64,000 bases of DNA from Stramonita haemastoma (GCA_030674155.1 CM060323.1:47022848-47086847), one strand, 5' to 3'; positions 1-12,196 are shown, numbered from the stretch's first letter. A program made the numbers and translations. The notes: generated from the letters alone by a model not told the origin.

Positions 1-1577
1 GATTTTTTGCTTTGTATGTATAAATGTTTCAATTATCTTCCTTCTTATTTTTTAAATTTGCATTGTGTTTCTTTACTTTGGCTTCTCTCGTTCACATTAC
101 CAATGCATGCATCAGGTCATTTGATTGCAAATTTTTACCATGTCTTCATTTGGAAAGAAAAACATGGCATGGAAAACAAATAGGATAACAAATTTTGGTG
201 TCTTGCACTATGTGAAAAAATTACAAAGCTGTGTGTCATTTTTTTGCTTTGCATTTTTTCTTCATATTTTTTACAATTTTCAATCATGCACAATAGCTTG
301 CAGTTAGAAAGCACCAGAAAATGTTTAAAATGTTTCCTCGATGTGCCAAAAGCAGTGTTCCTTTTGATATTTCTTCTGTCTTTCAGAAAGACTTTTTGTT
401 TTGTTTTGTTTTGTTTTTTGCTTAAGATGTCTGTCAACAGGAACAACCATAACATTAACCAAAACAAACAAAAAGATTATCTGAAACACCAGTAAAAAAT
501 ATTTGAAAGAAGAGTAGTATGAAGAGGGGAAAGAGTTTTAAAGATATTGATGAAGTTCGCTGTATAAATACAGTTCTGTTCATGAACCGGATTTAGCAAC
601 ATTCACTTTGTAACTGGCAGGCAGAGGAGAAATGGGAAACTTCTGAACAAGAAAAAAGACATTATGGTCTACCACACTAAATGAAATGACCCGGCTTTAG
701 CTTTATGGGTGAACTCTGATTGTTGCTACGGGATTCGTATGCCATTGAAAACATGTTGATAAATATCATGGGCATTGCTTCACATGACCAAAGTGGTGTT
801 TAGAATATCATGTCAGCTACTCTGCATTTTGGGGACTCTTTGTGTATATTCCAAATTGGAAATGTTTCACCAGATGTTTAGTCAGTACAACAACTATCAA
901 TTTCTGGATTATAGTTTGACCATTTGTTATCTTTAAACCTGACGTGTGTTTCAGATTGTTTTTAAACTTAGTATAGTGTTTTTGTGACATATGACGAGTG
1001 TCTAAAAGGCATGGTTTATACAAATTTTCTGAAAAAAGTTTTGTTGAATTGTTTTGTTTGTTGTTGGTTTAAAAAAAAAAAAAAGAATAATTACCGCCTC
1101 CTTTCCTTGCTCTTATCTAAGAATTGTGAATTGATACATGAATATGAATGTATAACAGGCTTGTTTCTTACATTTGTATATATTCTTCCTGTCTGACTGT
1201 GTACCTGTTATTACTGCTGACTTTTATTTTTGCTTTATCAAACAAATATAACAAAATGCTGATATTTGTAATCCCTTGCTTAAAGATCAATGTATGTGAT
1301 CTTGCTTCATTGTGCTTTTTATTGTGTCCATGAAGGAGAATGATTTAAAGACTTTTTCTTGTGCAGAAACAAAATTTGCAAAGATACTGTGTGATTTTAA
1401 ACACATGACATATTCAAAAGATCATGCGCTCAAAGAGTAAAAGAAAAGACAAATCTATTCACAAAGAGAAGGAAAAGAAAAACCTCCATGAATTACACAT
1501 TGAATTTTACTGTCTTTTGAATGAAAGTCTTTGTAATGTTTTTGGGGGTTGGGGTTGTTTTTGTTTGCTGGTTGTTG

Positions 1578-1581
1578 TTTT

Positions 1582-1612
<31 letters not shown>

Positions 1613-1617
1613 GGGGG
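1578..1617 (+). repeat. poly-T / poly-G run
   Basis: Fourteen T followed by 26 uninterrupted G. A run this long is a plausible sequencing or assembly-length error site and can form G-quadruplex structures. Confidence 0.9.
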
Positions 1618-1936
1618 TACTTAGAAATAAACATAGATATTCCTTTGCTGTAACTATCATCTAAAAGGAGAGAGAATTTGAAATTCTATTGTCCAGATAT
1701 AGTGTTGTAATAGATTGATTTCAAAGTTCTATGAAGCTGTGATAACCCTGTACAGATTAACTTGTATTGTTGTGTATGTAACTATGGAATGGGGTGTTGG
1801 AAATGTACAGGATAACACAAGATACAGACCATACGATTTCTGTAAACCATTTTTTCTTCTCCTCCTTGCCAACATTGCTCCTTCTACCACGCTTTGGTTT
1901 CCCCCTTCCTGCTTGTGTACACGCCTGTACTAAGCT

Positions 1937-1997
1937 TCAAGGTCAGCCTGTATCCCCCTTGACCTCTCACCTTGACCTTGTGGTGACTATGACCTTG
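1937..1997. promoter_or_regulatory. cluster of four AGGTCA-type nuclear receptor half-sites
   Basis: TCAAGGTCA lies at 1937-1945 on +. The complementary form TGACCT occurs at 1960-1965, and TGACCTTG at 1973-1980 and 1990-1997. Three of the four carry the extended TCAAGGTCA/CAAGGTCA form preferred by monomeric receptors of the ERR and NR5A/FTZ-F1 types. The motifs are read directly; the regulatory role is inference. Confidence 0.3.
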
Positions 1998-4384
1998 CTG
2001 TGCTGTACCTACCCCGTGGAGGCTGGTGCTGGGCTGAATGCTTCATGCGGCTACCCCGGGTGTCGACATTGCTGCCAGTGACTTTACCTTTTTTGGGTAA
2101 TCTTTGGGTGGTGGTGCTGTGTGTCTGTCTCCCTGTGTGGATTAACACCATTCATGTGCATGTATGTGCTAGTTTGTGGGTCTGGGAGCTTGTCACTTTT
2201 TTCATATTTATCTGGTTTTTCAGTGTGTGCTGCTGACTATTGTTAAGATATACTGGGGTTTTTTTTCTGGAACAAAATTCATCTTGAAGTCAATGGATGA
2301 AAATCAATATCCTTTGAATATTCGTTGAAATTTTAGAGAAAGAAACTTGCCATGTTTATATGACCCTGCGTATTGTATCAGATGTGTGCATGTTGAATGT
2401 TGAAAGTAGTTTTGGCCTTTAGCTGCATTCAACAAAATAACTTTACTGATGTTTTTCCATCAAATTTGAACTTGATTTGTGCATAGCCTGTCATATTATT
2501 ATTGGTCTGATGGTTTGAGAGGCTTCAGAGCTGAAGAACGAGAAGTAGTGACATGCTTCCAGATGATTAAAACCCTATAATCAGCCAGTCTTAACCCGTA
2601 TTGTGTATCACACCGTAATGAACACTTGTGAATGAACTGTGAAGATTTTGAAGAATTTGGTTGGAAAAAAATCGTTTGTTTAAATCTAGATGTAATTATC
2701 ATTAGTCCTGAACCAGTTTTTAGAAGAAAAAAAAAGATTAGAAAATTCATTTGGGTTCAGTTTTGACTGTTACAGAGTTGTTGTTGTACCATTTTAAAGA
2801 GGAAAAAATCTGACAGTATTGAAAGCAGCATCAACTTTGGCCGACTTGAAAGGAGCGAGTTGTATATAGGTGGAGCAGTGAATGGATCATCAATGACTTG
2901 CTTTGAAAACCTTGGCTGTGTCTGCTTGTAAGATTTACCTTGTGTGTCTGTGTGTTTATGGTTCCTCAAGATTTGCAAAAAGATAAATAAATAAAATCTG
3001 TTGTTGAAAGAGAACATTTTCCAAGTGTTCATTATTCATGTTAGATCTGTATATTTTTGTTTTCTGTTTTGTTTAAGTTTTGACCAAAAGAAGCCCTGTT
3101 AGAGCGAATGAATTATAGAAGGCAGCAGCAAGATCTTTACCTGATCACATGGCATGCACATTCCTGCTTGTTGTCATCACATAATTCTTACTACAGACAC
3201 TCACACATTTTGAGTTATGATAATTATTTTTAAATGATGATGAAATCTGGTTTACAACATTCTTAATCAAGAATCAAAGTAACTGAATATTTACCAGATA
3301 ACATAAGTGACATTTTCCACTGAAATATCCAAGTGCAAAAATAAAAATACCCTAAATTCTTTTTGAAGGACAAAATACCCACTTCAATATGTATACACGT
3401 ACTGTAGCTTTTTTGTTGTTGCTCTGAACCTATACTGTCATATGAAGTGACACTTATGACAGAAAGATCAACAACATGATAGTAAGTATGAGGTTTGTGT
3501 TCTCTTGCACACTCTGTTACAGCACTTGCACACAAAAAACTATCAGTCTTTTTATTTGCACTTTTCTGCTGCATGCAATGAGCACATATTTTTTTTCCAA
3601 AAATTCCATCAGCTTTTACTTATTTTAACTGATAATTGTTGTCACGTATATTGAGTCAGGGTTTTTGTTCATTTTCTGTCTTCTGAATAATTTTCATGAG
3701 CTTTTTTTTTGCAGATGGGTTTTTGTTGTTTCGCTTTTTTTTTTTTAGGGGGTGGGTGGGGGGTGGGGGGTATTGGGTGTTGGGCTTGTTTGTTTTATTT
3801 GTGAATGTATATCTGTATTCCCTAAGTTCCTCTCAGCAGCATCTATTCATTTAACTTCACACCACATTTGTTTCAGTTTGTTCTTAGAAAAGAATAAAAG
3901 TATGCTGGTTTTTACTGCCTACCCTACCTCGCCCAACCCTCCAAAAGAAAAAGAAGTCCTAAATAGATACATATTGTTTTCTGTTGTTTTAAACAAACTC
4001 AGCTTTTTCCCTCAATAATGTTCATGTGGTACTCTGCAGTTATTAGATCTGTGTTTGTGTATCGCCTGTATGCACATAAGGTGTTGTGATGCAGCAAAAG
4101 ATGCAACCAAGGATGTTGAAAAGTGTCTGTGTGAAGGAAAATAGAGATGTTGTTAGATGTTTATATGATACAAACTCAGGCTCCATAATTATGCAACATA
4201 CATTTAGCGCATGTAAAAGAATCCACAGCAACATGGATGTTTTCATTGGCAATTTACTTTCCTCGGGGAAAAAAACTTCAATTGATACAGAAAAATCTCT
4301 ACATAATTTCTAGATCATTCAATACAGTGCAAGATCTTTCAGTAATTCTTAGATGCTGTATTGTTTACCAGCACTTGTAGATAA

Positions 4385-4386
4385 TG

Positions 4387-4441
<55 letters not shown>

Positions 4442-4459
4442 GCGTGTGTGTCTGTATGC

Positions 4460-4529
<70 letters not shown>
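4385..4529 (+). repeat. (TG)n microsatellite
   Basis: About 145 bp of TG with a few TTTG and TGCG interruptions. The apparent VCVCV/HTHTH reading frames across it are artefacts of the dinucleotide. Confidence 0.95.
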
Positions 4530-4531
<2 letters not shown>

Positions 4532-5231
4532 CATGCTCATAAATTGAAATCATTCTTTTTTTCTTTTCTCAGGCAAACGCTAATCTGGCAAAGTAAAAAA
4601 ACAAAAAAAAAAAAATTATGAAGATAAATGTTTATTTATTGATATAAATGAAGTGTTGTAACAAAGTCTTGTGCATGAACTGTATGGATTGATCCTGTGT
4701 GCAACATGTATGGGCTAATCTTATGTGTGGGTTTGTTTTTTTAGTGCATTACAGGGTTGGCTTGTAAACTGATTCCTAGTCTGATTACTTGTACCACGTT
4801 TAAGCTAACAGCCTGTAATACGCTCTTTTATTGGTGTATGAAAATTTTTAACTTCTTTACTTTTCCTCATGTTTAAGGTAACATTTTCTATGTGTTGGGG
4901 TCACTGGATTAAAAAAAAAAAAAAAGGTATTATAGACTCCTAGTTTGTGCAAGGAAAAGTTTGACAACTTGGGATGTGTTTAAGTTTAGCATTAAAAAGT
5001 TAATTGTTCTCAGGATCTCATCATCTCAAAAAGCTCATGATATTCATTTCATTTGCTCTTACCATCTGCCTGATGGTACCTGCTCATCTGTGTTTTTTTT
5101 TCTTCTCTAAAATTGCTGTCTTTTATGCATGAATATATTTATTTAGGAATGATTGAATAAGTTTTTAGGGCTTTTATCAGCGGTGTGTATTCCTAAGGTT
5201 TTGACTGTAGTGTGATGCTTTGCTGTTGCAG

Positions 5232-5375
5232 CCTATCAAAGTCCTGTCCTATCAGCACCCACGTGGCTTCCCCAGTGGGAACCCCTGTCTGCCCTGTGTA
5301 TACGAAGACTACCTTCAGGACCTGGACTTTGAGTCACAGTACACGCCTGCCTGCAACACCCCTACCTTTGATTGA
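5232..5375 (+). CDS. terminal coding exon of an unrecognised gene (3' part only)
   Basis: The exon follows a good acceptor (pyrimidine-rich stretch, then TTGCAG at 5226-5231) and opens a 47-codon frame ending in TGA at 5373-5375. In the frame starting on the first exon base, the peptide begins PIKVLSYQHPRGFPSGNP, contains a CLPC motif, an acidic and aromatic stretch (YEDYLQDLDFE) and ends CNTPTFD. Composition changes sharply at the acceptor: GC-rich balanced codons replace T-rich intron-like DNA. An AATAAA with a GT-rich stretch follows about 220 bp later, as expected for a last exon. I do not recognise the family. Upstream exons lie outside the window or were not detectable. The reading phase is inferred from openness: the frame read from the third exon base is interrupted by an internal TGA. 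Confidence 0.6.
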   Translation, partial: PIKVLSYQHPRGFPSGNPCLPCVYEDYLQDLDFESQYTPACNTPTFD

Positions 5376-6210
5376 TTGATTTAGTAATGATAATAATGAT
5401 GATTGATTGATATATTATGACTGGGACATTCCTAAATCTGATTTATCATGTCTGTAATTTGTATGGACATGTTCCGAAGTGCCGAACACTTGGACCATAT
5501 CTTACCTAACACAATCACCAATAACGGCAGCTAAAAAAAACGGCCATGTTTTTTGGGCTTACAGTATGCAAGGTAGAAGCTGGTTTTAACCCCCAAAATA
5601 AAAACAGCCACTGATGAAGCTCTTGGTTCCTGTTTTTATGATGTGTGTCTAACATGAAAAGCTGGACTTTGGGACGTTTACTATAATCTTATCTTCCTTT
5701 CCCACATCAGTGGGTGTAATATTACATCAACAAAAAACAAACATCATAGCGAGTGTTGCAGAATCCCCGTCTGTGTAGTGGCATGGAGTGAGTAAGTTAG
5801 GAGGGCTTGATGGTACACTGTTCACTCTCAGCTGCATGATAAAATTGCCTGAAACTTGCACAAAAAAAAGATACGTTTAGAAGCCAACATTATTATCAGC
5901 AGACATTTGTTTTCCTTTTGTTCCCTCTTTTTTTCCTCATTTATAGACTTCAACAAAAACTAAGGTTCATACTGATAAAAAAACAACCTAAAAACCATCA
6001 ACAAAAATATGTCTGAAAAAGAAAGTTATGTTGAAGTGATGTGGTCCAAGTGTTCAACCGCCGTTGAAGAGTGTGTCATGTGTGTCAGCATCAACTTGAT
6101 GTGAACATTGTCAATTCCTTGTTCGTTATGTAACAAAACCTGTTCAGAGATGTGACATGATGCCATCACTACAGCAACCTTCACATGTGCTCAATACATT
6201 TAGCATTGCA
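5376..6210 (+). other. 3' untranslated region and intergenic DNA
   Basis: It begins with a TTGATTGA/AATGAT-rich stretch after the stop codon. The 3' UTR probably ends soon after the poly(A) signal at 5597. The rest has no recognisable feature. Confidence 0.4.
5597..5602 (+). terminator. poly(A) signal AATAAA
   Basis: Canonical hexamer 222 bp after the stop codon of the terminal exon. A U/GU-rich stretch (TGTTTTTATGATGTGTGTC) lies about 25-45 bp downstream, the usual position of the downstream element. Confidence 0.45.
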
Positions 6211-6217
6211 ACTCGTG

Positions 6218-6512
6218 GAAGGGGGAGGGATAGCTCAGTGGTCAGAGCACTTGCTTTCTCCAAGTCAAGTTAAGCAGCGTTGAACATGGTTACCAGTTGG
6301 ATGGGTGACCGTTTGTGCGTCTTGGCTTCAGTACAGTCCCCCCAGCTGTAAATGGGTACCTGCCCTCTTTAGGGTCAGGGAAGGTAAAGCAGCGAGGGAG
6401 AGGAGATGGGCGCCGCCCTCAACATGCTGGCCCCTAGAGAAGCTGAGGTCTCTGACGCCTCGCTTACCTACGACCACACAGGATATGGGTCACTTTTACC
6501 TTTACCTTTTTT
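6218..6512 (+). mobile_element. SINE family A, chimeric tRNA-like / 5S rRNA-like head (copy 1)
   Basis: The head has an A-box-like TAGCTCAGTGGTCAGAGC. It is followed by a segment closely resembling the internal promoter half of 5S rRNA (AAGTTAAGCAGCGTTGAAC, then GGTTACCAGTTGGATGGGTG, then ACCG). The body contains GGGTACCTGCCCTCTTTAGGG and CTGGCCCCTAGAGAAGC, and the tail is TTTTACCTTTACC. ACTCGTG flanks both ends (6211-6217 and 6513-6519) as a short target-site duplication. Two further copies in the window define its borders. It is not a functional tRNA or 5S gene. Confidence 0.85.
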
Positions 6513-7727
6513 ACTCGTGTGAGAGTTTTTTTGTGAGAGGTTTTTTTGTAGATTCCCAAATTTTTTCTATGCTCTTTGGGTGTTTTTCTTCAGGTTCTTT
6601 TTGCTTTGACTTTTTACAATTTCTTATGCATTGTTGTACTGCTGTATTTTGACATCTAACAATTCGAGTCTCTCAGGAAGGTGTTATCATGAAAGTCTCT
6701 ATAAAAATTATATTTATACGTTATACATTATCTGCTGAATAATAATTCCAGAAAAATGAAGCAAAGACTGCGCTTATGTCCTTTTGGTGGATGATGCTTG
6801 ACTGAAACATAATCCGGTGTGGGTGTCAGGCCTGAGGTATCGATTATAGGTCTGTGTGCTAGTAGCATGTATGAGTGTGTTTGGGAGTGAGTGAGTGTGT
6901 GTGTGTGTGAGTCTGTGTGTCTTGTGTGAGTGTGTGTGTCTGTGTGTTTGTGTGTGTGTGTGTTTGTGTGTGTGAGTGAGTGAGTGTGTGTGTGTGTGAG
7001 TGTGTGTGTGTGTGTGAGTGTGTGTACGTGCGTGCGCGCATGTTGTGTGCGTGCATGCGTGTATGCTCACATGGGAATCCCATTCATGTTGAAATCCATG
7101 TGTATGACTGTGTGGGCATGTCCAGCCATTGGAATATATTTATTTCAGTATGTCTCTGTTTTGAATGACAAAATGGAATAAAGTACACAATACTGTAACA
7201 CAAAAATGAACTAGATCCAAAAAGCTAACGCAAAGAATATAACAATGTATACTTGAAACAAGCACTTGCAAGTGCTGTGTATTGGCCAACAGGGTGAACT
7301 CTATTATCAATTTCGTTATTTTTGTCACAGGGTGGTTTTGTATTGTCACGTTGTTCTGAAGAAATGTATATATCACAATTACATTTCTAGAACTGGGTTG
7401 TTTAAAGGTTTGCTTTTTTTTTTGTACAAGCTCAGTAAATAGTCTTACTTTTGATACACTGTAACTGTCAACATAATTATGTGTGAAGCACTGTTTTGTT
7501 TCTATGTTTTATTCCTATACATGTAGTTTGTAATTGAGGGCTTTGCTGGTTTTGGGGCTGTTTGTTTGTTTTTTTGTTGTTTGTACTTGGTTTTTTGGCT
7601 GATCTGTTTTTACTGTCTTTAAGCACCAACTTGCTCAAAATCATATTGCATGTCATCATTCTTCATTTGCTCCTTTTTATTTATGAGAAAGTTTTGCCGT
7701 AAGATTATGCCCAATTTGTTGATATAC
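6513..7727. other. non-coding stretch with a TG microsatellite
   Basis: T-rich DNA, the interrupted (TG)n repeat at 6870-7064, then A/T-rich unique sequence. No supported gene. Confidence 0.5.
6870..7064 (+). repeat. interrupted (TG)n microsatellite
   Basis: TG repeats with scattered GAGTG, TCTG and GCGTGCG interruptions, so an older and more degenerate tract than the one at 4385. Confidence 0.9.
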
Positions 7728-7894
7728 TGTAAATAGTAGTTTAGGTTACGTTTGTTTTGGTAGTTGTCGCCCCTGAATGGGAGTAGAGGGCGTGAGAGCT
7801 GTCAAGATGGCGTATGTATGAGCATGCCAATAATAAACTGTATCCCTCACGTATCGCCTGCATGTGGTTTATGCAGTGAGCAAGGTTATTAACA
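7728..7894 (+). mobile_element. possible solo-LTR-like fragment
   Basis: The segment starts TGT and ends AACA. It contains an AATAAA at 7831-7836 about 60 bp before the end, and is followed at once by TGGTGGCGGA, which resembles the primer-binding site placed right after a 5' LTR. It is short for an LTR, has no second copy in the window, and no gag or pol homology follows. The alternative is ordinary unique DNA with a chance match. Confidence 0.22.
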
Positions 7895-10322
7895 TGGTGG
7901 CGGACTTTCACTTTTTTTGTTTTTTACTTTCATGTCTTGTAGCAAAGCTCTAGTTATGGAGTTTTGAACAGGGTTCTCAACTGTAGCGTTGTTACTTTAC
8001 TTCAAGGGACATGTAGCATACGTGGCACCATGTTCAACAATGGGCTATGCTTTGTCATTATCTGACAGGGAATCTCCTGGTTTTGTTACTTACTCATACA
8101 GGTCAGGCCTCAGGTTTTGATTTTTTTTTTTTTTGGGGGGGGGGTGGGGGTAGGGGAGAAACCGTTTCCTCACATTTCTTTTTTTAGGAATGGTCAGAAA
8201 AAATGGTTGTCTCTCATATCCAGTGATTAGTTCTGACTTTATCTTTGGATTCCAGTATAAACATTCTTCATGAATGTCTTATACCCCTAGAACTGCTAGG
8301 TCTGTCTCTTTACACGTTGATTTCAGCAAAAAGCTGAGTCTGTCTCGAGCTATGTAATATAAAGCATTGCCTGTCAGATGTTTGGTGGTTCATTTTATTC
8401 CATCTCAAATGCGGCTCAGAGTGTTTTGTAATGCAAATGTTGCTTGACAATAATTTTGATGTTTGGCTCTTTATATACATTTCCTGTGAATCAGCTCAAA
8501 GTCTCATACATTCAGAACACCTCTGCAGCTGTTTGGTCGTTCAAAATTATGTCAGTGGTTCTCATTTCAAAGATTCATATAATTAAAGTCTATTCTTCAT
8601 CCCATCCTCCTGCCCACACCCTCTATCTCCCTCTCAAAAAAAAGAAGAAAATTTTGCTTTTAGTATGCTTGTTTTGCTGTTTATCTACATTAAAAATCTT
8701 TATGGAAAAGTATTTTGCAAGCTGGTGGACTTAAGAAGAAAGTCAGATATACTGTGAGGAGTTTGACAAAACAGAAAGCATAAACAACAGCTTTTGTATC
8801 CATTTGGAGGTTTCCATTTGGTTGTGGGGTTTTGGTAGTTTATGTGTACAGTGTGTTCGGGTTTGTTGTTGCAGGTTTTGGGTTTGGATCCAGTGCTTTG
8901 TAATCAGTGAAAGGTCTTTGTGTTTGGACTATGCAGAATTGAGCTATTTTCTGTTTTCTCAGTTGCTTGTTTGTTTTTATATATACACACTTCTAGGGTT
9001 TATTTACAGCTGTAAACAATGCCCACACTTGATGGAAATGTTGCACCAGTAGATGTTTTCATCCTGTTCTCTCCCTACTGGCATTACTGCAGGAGATGCT
9101 AGTCTTCCCGGGTTATAACAAAAAAATCATAAGCCAAAATCTCATTGCATACAGCAATAAATTCATTAGCACAAGTGAAAAGGACCCACAGTAATAATGG
9201 ACTGTCTCATGTAAAAATCTGACTTAGTAAAAAAAAAACAACAACTCAAATATACGTGCAGACTTAGGAAAAAAGCAACTCAAAAATACATGCGGGTGGC
9301 CAACAACTTTTTCAGGAGAGAGCAGCCTAATTTTCTTACAGCAAAGGAATCTGCCATTGGTTTAAATGTAAAACAGTGTGGTATTAATTGTTTTTTTTTT
9401 TCTATTTCCCATGAAGACTGGCATTAACTAAATTCATACCATAGCTCTCAGATCTGATATGGTTTAACTTTGGACAGGCTTTTAGGTCTGATATTGCTCT
9501 GTGCCGTGCCACCAATTTGGCTTGTAGTGTAGGCTGATGATTCGCTTTATTTTCCAATATTTTTTTCTCTTTTCATAGTGTTTGATGTAACTCCTATGGC
9601 TACACAGACCTTTGAATTAAGGGATTGTAACCATCATGGATAGACTAGGGTAGGAATTAGGTTTATTTTGTATGTTGAATGATTATTTTTCTTATTTTAG
9701 CATGTTTTTATCCCCCCCCCTCCCACCTCCAAGACAAAAAATAAAGAAAATAAAACGAAGAGATACCACAATGCCAAAAAATGCCAAAATTGAAATCAAT
9801 GTACACATGAACCTCCCACCCCCACCCACTGAAACCACCACCCCCAAACAGAAAAAACCCTTCTAGATATGCAGAAAGGTAAGTATATGCATGAAATGCT
9901 TTGTCCATTTTTTAATTGTTTCATCACTTAAATGTCAAATATGTATCAGTTATGAAATATATATTTAAAATAAATTGCGTATGTCAACTGAAATTGTGTG
10001 AGGTTTAAGCCATTTCTCCAAGTGGTTGGTGAATTATCTGATCATGACTAACCTGTTCACAGAGTGAGTGGCAGTAAACACATTTTTTTTTCATAGAAAA
10101 CCGGGGATTTTCTGCCTTTTAAATTGATCATAACATGTTCACTTGCTTTATTGCGTGTCACGATACATGGGTTTTATCCTTGAAAAGGTTTGGGGAAAAA
10201 ATTTCACTTTGAGAGCTGCTTTATAACTCTCAAAGCTTTTTTTGTTAGCAAACATTATTTATTTTACATGTTCATCAGTTAAATGTCCCGTTTGTTTATT
10301 TTCAGATATGTTGGTAAAGTTT
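7895..10322. other. non-coding DNA, no gene seen
   Basis: A/T-rich, with a T-run and G-run at about 8,120-8,155 and a C/A-rich stretch at about 9,710-9,860. The open frames seen here are short and of biased composition, with no splice-site support. Confidence 0.5.
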
Positions 10323-10623
10323 AGGGGGACGGGGTAGCTCAGTGGTCAGAGCACTCGCTTTCCCCAAGCTGAGATTAAGGAGCATCGAGTGTGGTTACCA
10401 AGCAGATGGGTGACCGTTTGCACACCTTGGTTTTAGTACAGTCCCCCAGTCCACCCAGCTGTAAATGGGTACCTGCCCTCTTTAGGGTCGGGGAAGATAA
10501 AGCAGCGAGGGAGAGGAGATGGGCACCGCTTTCAATATGCTGGCCCCTAGAGAAGCCGAGGTCTCTGATGCCTCACTCCCCTATGACCACATAGGGACAC
10601 CTTTACCTTTTTTTTTTTACCTA
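10323..10623 (+). mobile_element. SINE family A, copy 2
   Basis: Same architecture as the copy at 6218: A box GGGTAGCTCAGTGGTCAGAG, 5S-like AAGGAGCATCGAG...GATGGGTGACCG, the GTACCTGCCCTCTTTAGGG body and a CCTTTACC/poly-T tail. Imperfect flanking repeats GTAAAGTTT (10314-10322) and GTAAGGTTT (10624-10632) look like a decayed target-site duplication. Confidence 0.85.
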
Positions 10624-11043
10624 GTAAGGTTTGTTACATTTTTTTTCTTATATCTTTTTTCATATTTATAAACTCTGTACTATTCTTACACAACTCTGTG
10701 TTTTATTCCAGGGAAACCTGAAGATAAACCTGTCGGGAATGTGTTTCGCTAGAAAGCTGTGATAGTTTGTGATTAGACCTGCACTTTTGTTATGATGCAG
10801 ATTTTTTTTTTTTTTTTTTAAAAGGTATCCGTCCTATTGAATTTCAGAAAAGTTTTTTTGTCATTATTCCATCCATTTCCTTTATTTATAGCTGATTTAT
10901 TCTAAGTAATGGTGATAATAATGATGTGATAATAGATTAATATTTTTGTGCACACATAGAGTCTCTTTAGTAGTTTGTCTTTATCTGATCTGTAAATTCA
11001 ATTCACTGAAGGAAGAAACACACACACACACACACACACACAC

Positions 11044-11082
<39 letters not shown>

Positions 11083-11434
11083 TATTTCAATGATTAACAA
11101 TGAGACTATTTTCTGGTAATAGCTGGCTTTACAGTTGCAAGCACAAAATATTTCAGTGGATACGAATCTCTGTGATTTCTCACCAGTTTTAATACTGGGT
11201 TGCATTTTTTTCTTTTCTTTTTTTCCTAAACCAATAAATTGTACCTGGATATATTTTTTGGATGCTAAAAATCTGACACTGTCTGTGATATGGTAAGGAT
11301 GGAGGTTTCTGCATTCATTTCCTCCTTGGATTTTAGGGGAGGGGGGGGGGGGGTTATTTTATTTTGCTGCTTTTACAATGAAAAATATATGTCTTTTTGT
11401 ACAGGAGGGAAATAAAATATGGTATGAAAAGCAA

Positions 11435-11475
<41 letters not shown>

Positions 11476-11524
11476 GTTATATGTGTTTGTGTATGTTTTA
11501 AAAAAAAATTACAATTTCATTCTT
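10624..11524. other. non-coding DNA with microsatellites
   Basis: T-rich sequence holding (CA)n at 11018-11081, a poly-G run at about 11,340-11,353 and (TG)n at 11433-11473. No gene seen. Confidence 0.5.
11018..11081 (+). repeat. (CA)n microsatellite
   Basis: About 64 bp of CA with one missing base near the centre. Confidence 0.95.
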
Positions 11525-11761
11525 TCATTTTGAGGATAATGAATAAGCACTCATGTACTTTGTTTCATCCAGTCCCTGTGTGCATATACAGCTTTATAAA
11601 TTTTCTCATCCATTCCCACTGGTATACAATGGCCTATTCTTCTGAAAGGCAGAGCAGGTTTTAATGTGTGCACAAGATGTTCATTTCTCTGTGTGTGTCT
11701 GCACTCAGTTTACAGCTCAGCCTAAGGACTTTCAAGGGGAGTGGGTTCAGCACTGATGAAT
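11525..11761 (-). mobile_element. SINE family B fragment (antisense on +)
   Basis: On - it reads body then 3' end: the + strand shows GATAATGAATAAGCACTCATG, the ACATCCAGTCCC-type motif, GGCCTATTCTTCTGAAAGGC and GTGGGTTCAGCACTGATG. The same blocks recur at 16443, 20340, 38670, 56618, 58600, 59090 and 60334. The tRNA-like head is missing. A short (TG)n at 11778-11806 follows. Confidence 0.7.
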
Positions 11762-12073
11762 TCTGTGGTAAAAAGGTGTGTGTGTGTGTATGTGCGCGTG
11801 CGTCGCGGGGGATGCTTGCATTCGATATTCTTATTACTTTGAAGTCATACCATATGTAATGCACATTCTTCCAATTGTCTGCTATGTAAAATTAAAGATA
11901 TGCTACAAGGAATTAGTTTTTATAGCTTTAGAAAAAAAAACACCTCTAAGCTTAACATCTTTAGGTAAAAATATCTTTGAAGTTCATAAAGGTCTATCTT
12001 TTAACAAATGTTTGGTAGCTGCATCTACTGATTTAGTCAGTTAAAAAAAAAAAGAGTGCCGCACTTTATTATT

Positions 12074-12114
12074 GTATATATATGTGTGTGTTTATATATA
12101 TAGATATATGTATG

Positions 12115-12196
<82 letters not shown>
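12074..12196 (+). repeat. (TA)n microsatellite abutting a transposon end
   Basis: TATG/TATA repeats becoming nearly pure TA at 12121-12196, ending directly at the left terminal repeat of the element at 12202. Confidence 0.95.

Larger units (their letters stand above)
1..5231. other. A/T-rich non-coding DNA, probably intron upstream of the terminal exon
   Basis: No open frame here has codon-like character. The short ATG frames run through homopolymers and T-rich sequence. The stretch ends in a pyrimidine-rich tract and TTGCAG at 5226-5231, so at least its right part is probably the last intron of a + strand gene entering from outside the window. A more GC-rich patch at about 1,900-2,090 stands out and may be regulatory or a missed exon. 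I could not find a convincing acceptor and donor pair around it. Confidence 0.45.

Noticed and set aside
6240..6345. Possible tRNA or 5S rRNA gene
   Set aside because: Only promoter-like parts of each are present, there is no cloverleaf or full 5S, and the same sequence recurs with a SINE body and target-site duplication.
6305..6652. 115-codon frame starting in the family A SINE
   Set aside because: It runs through SINE sequence and then T-rich DNA; similar frames appear in the other SINE copies.
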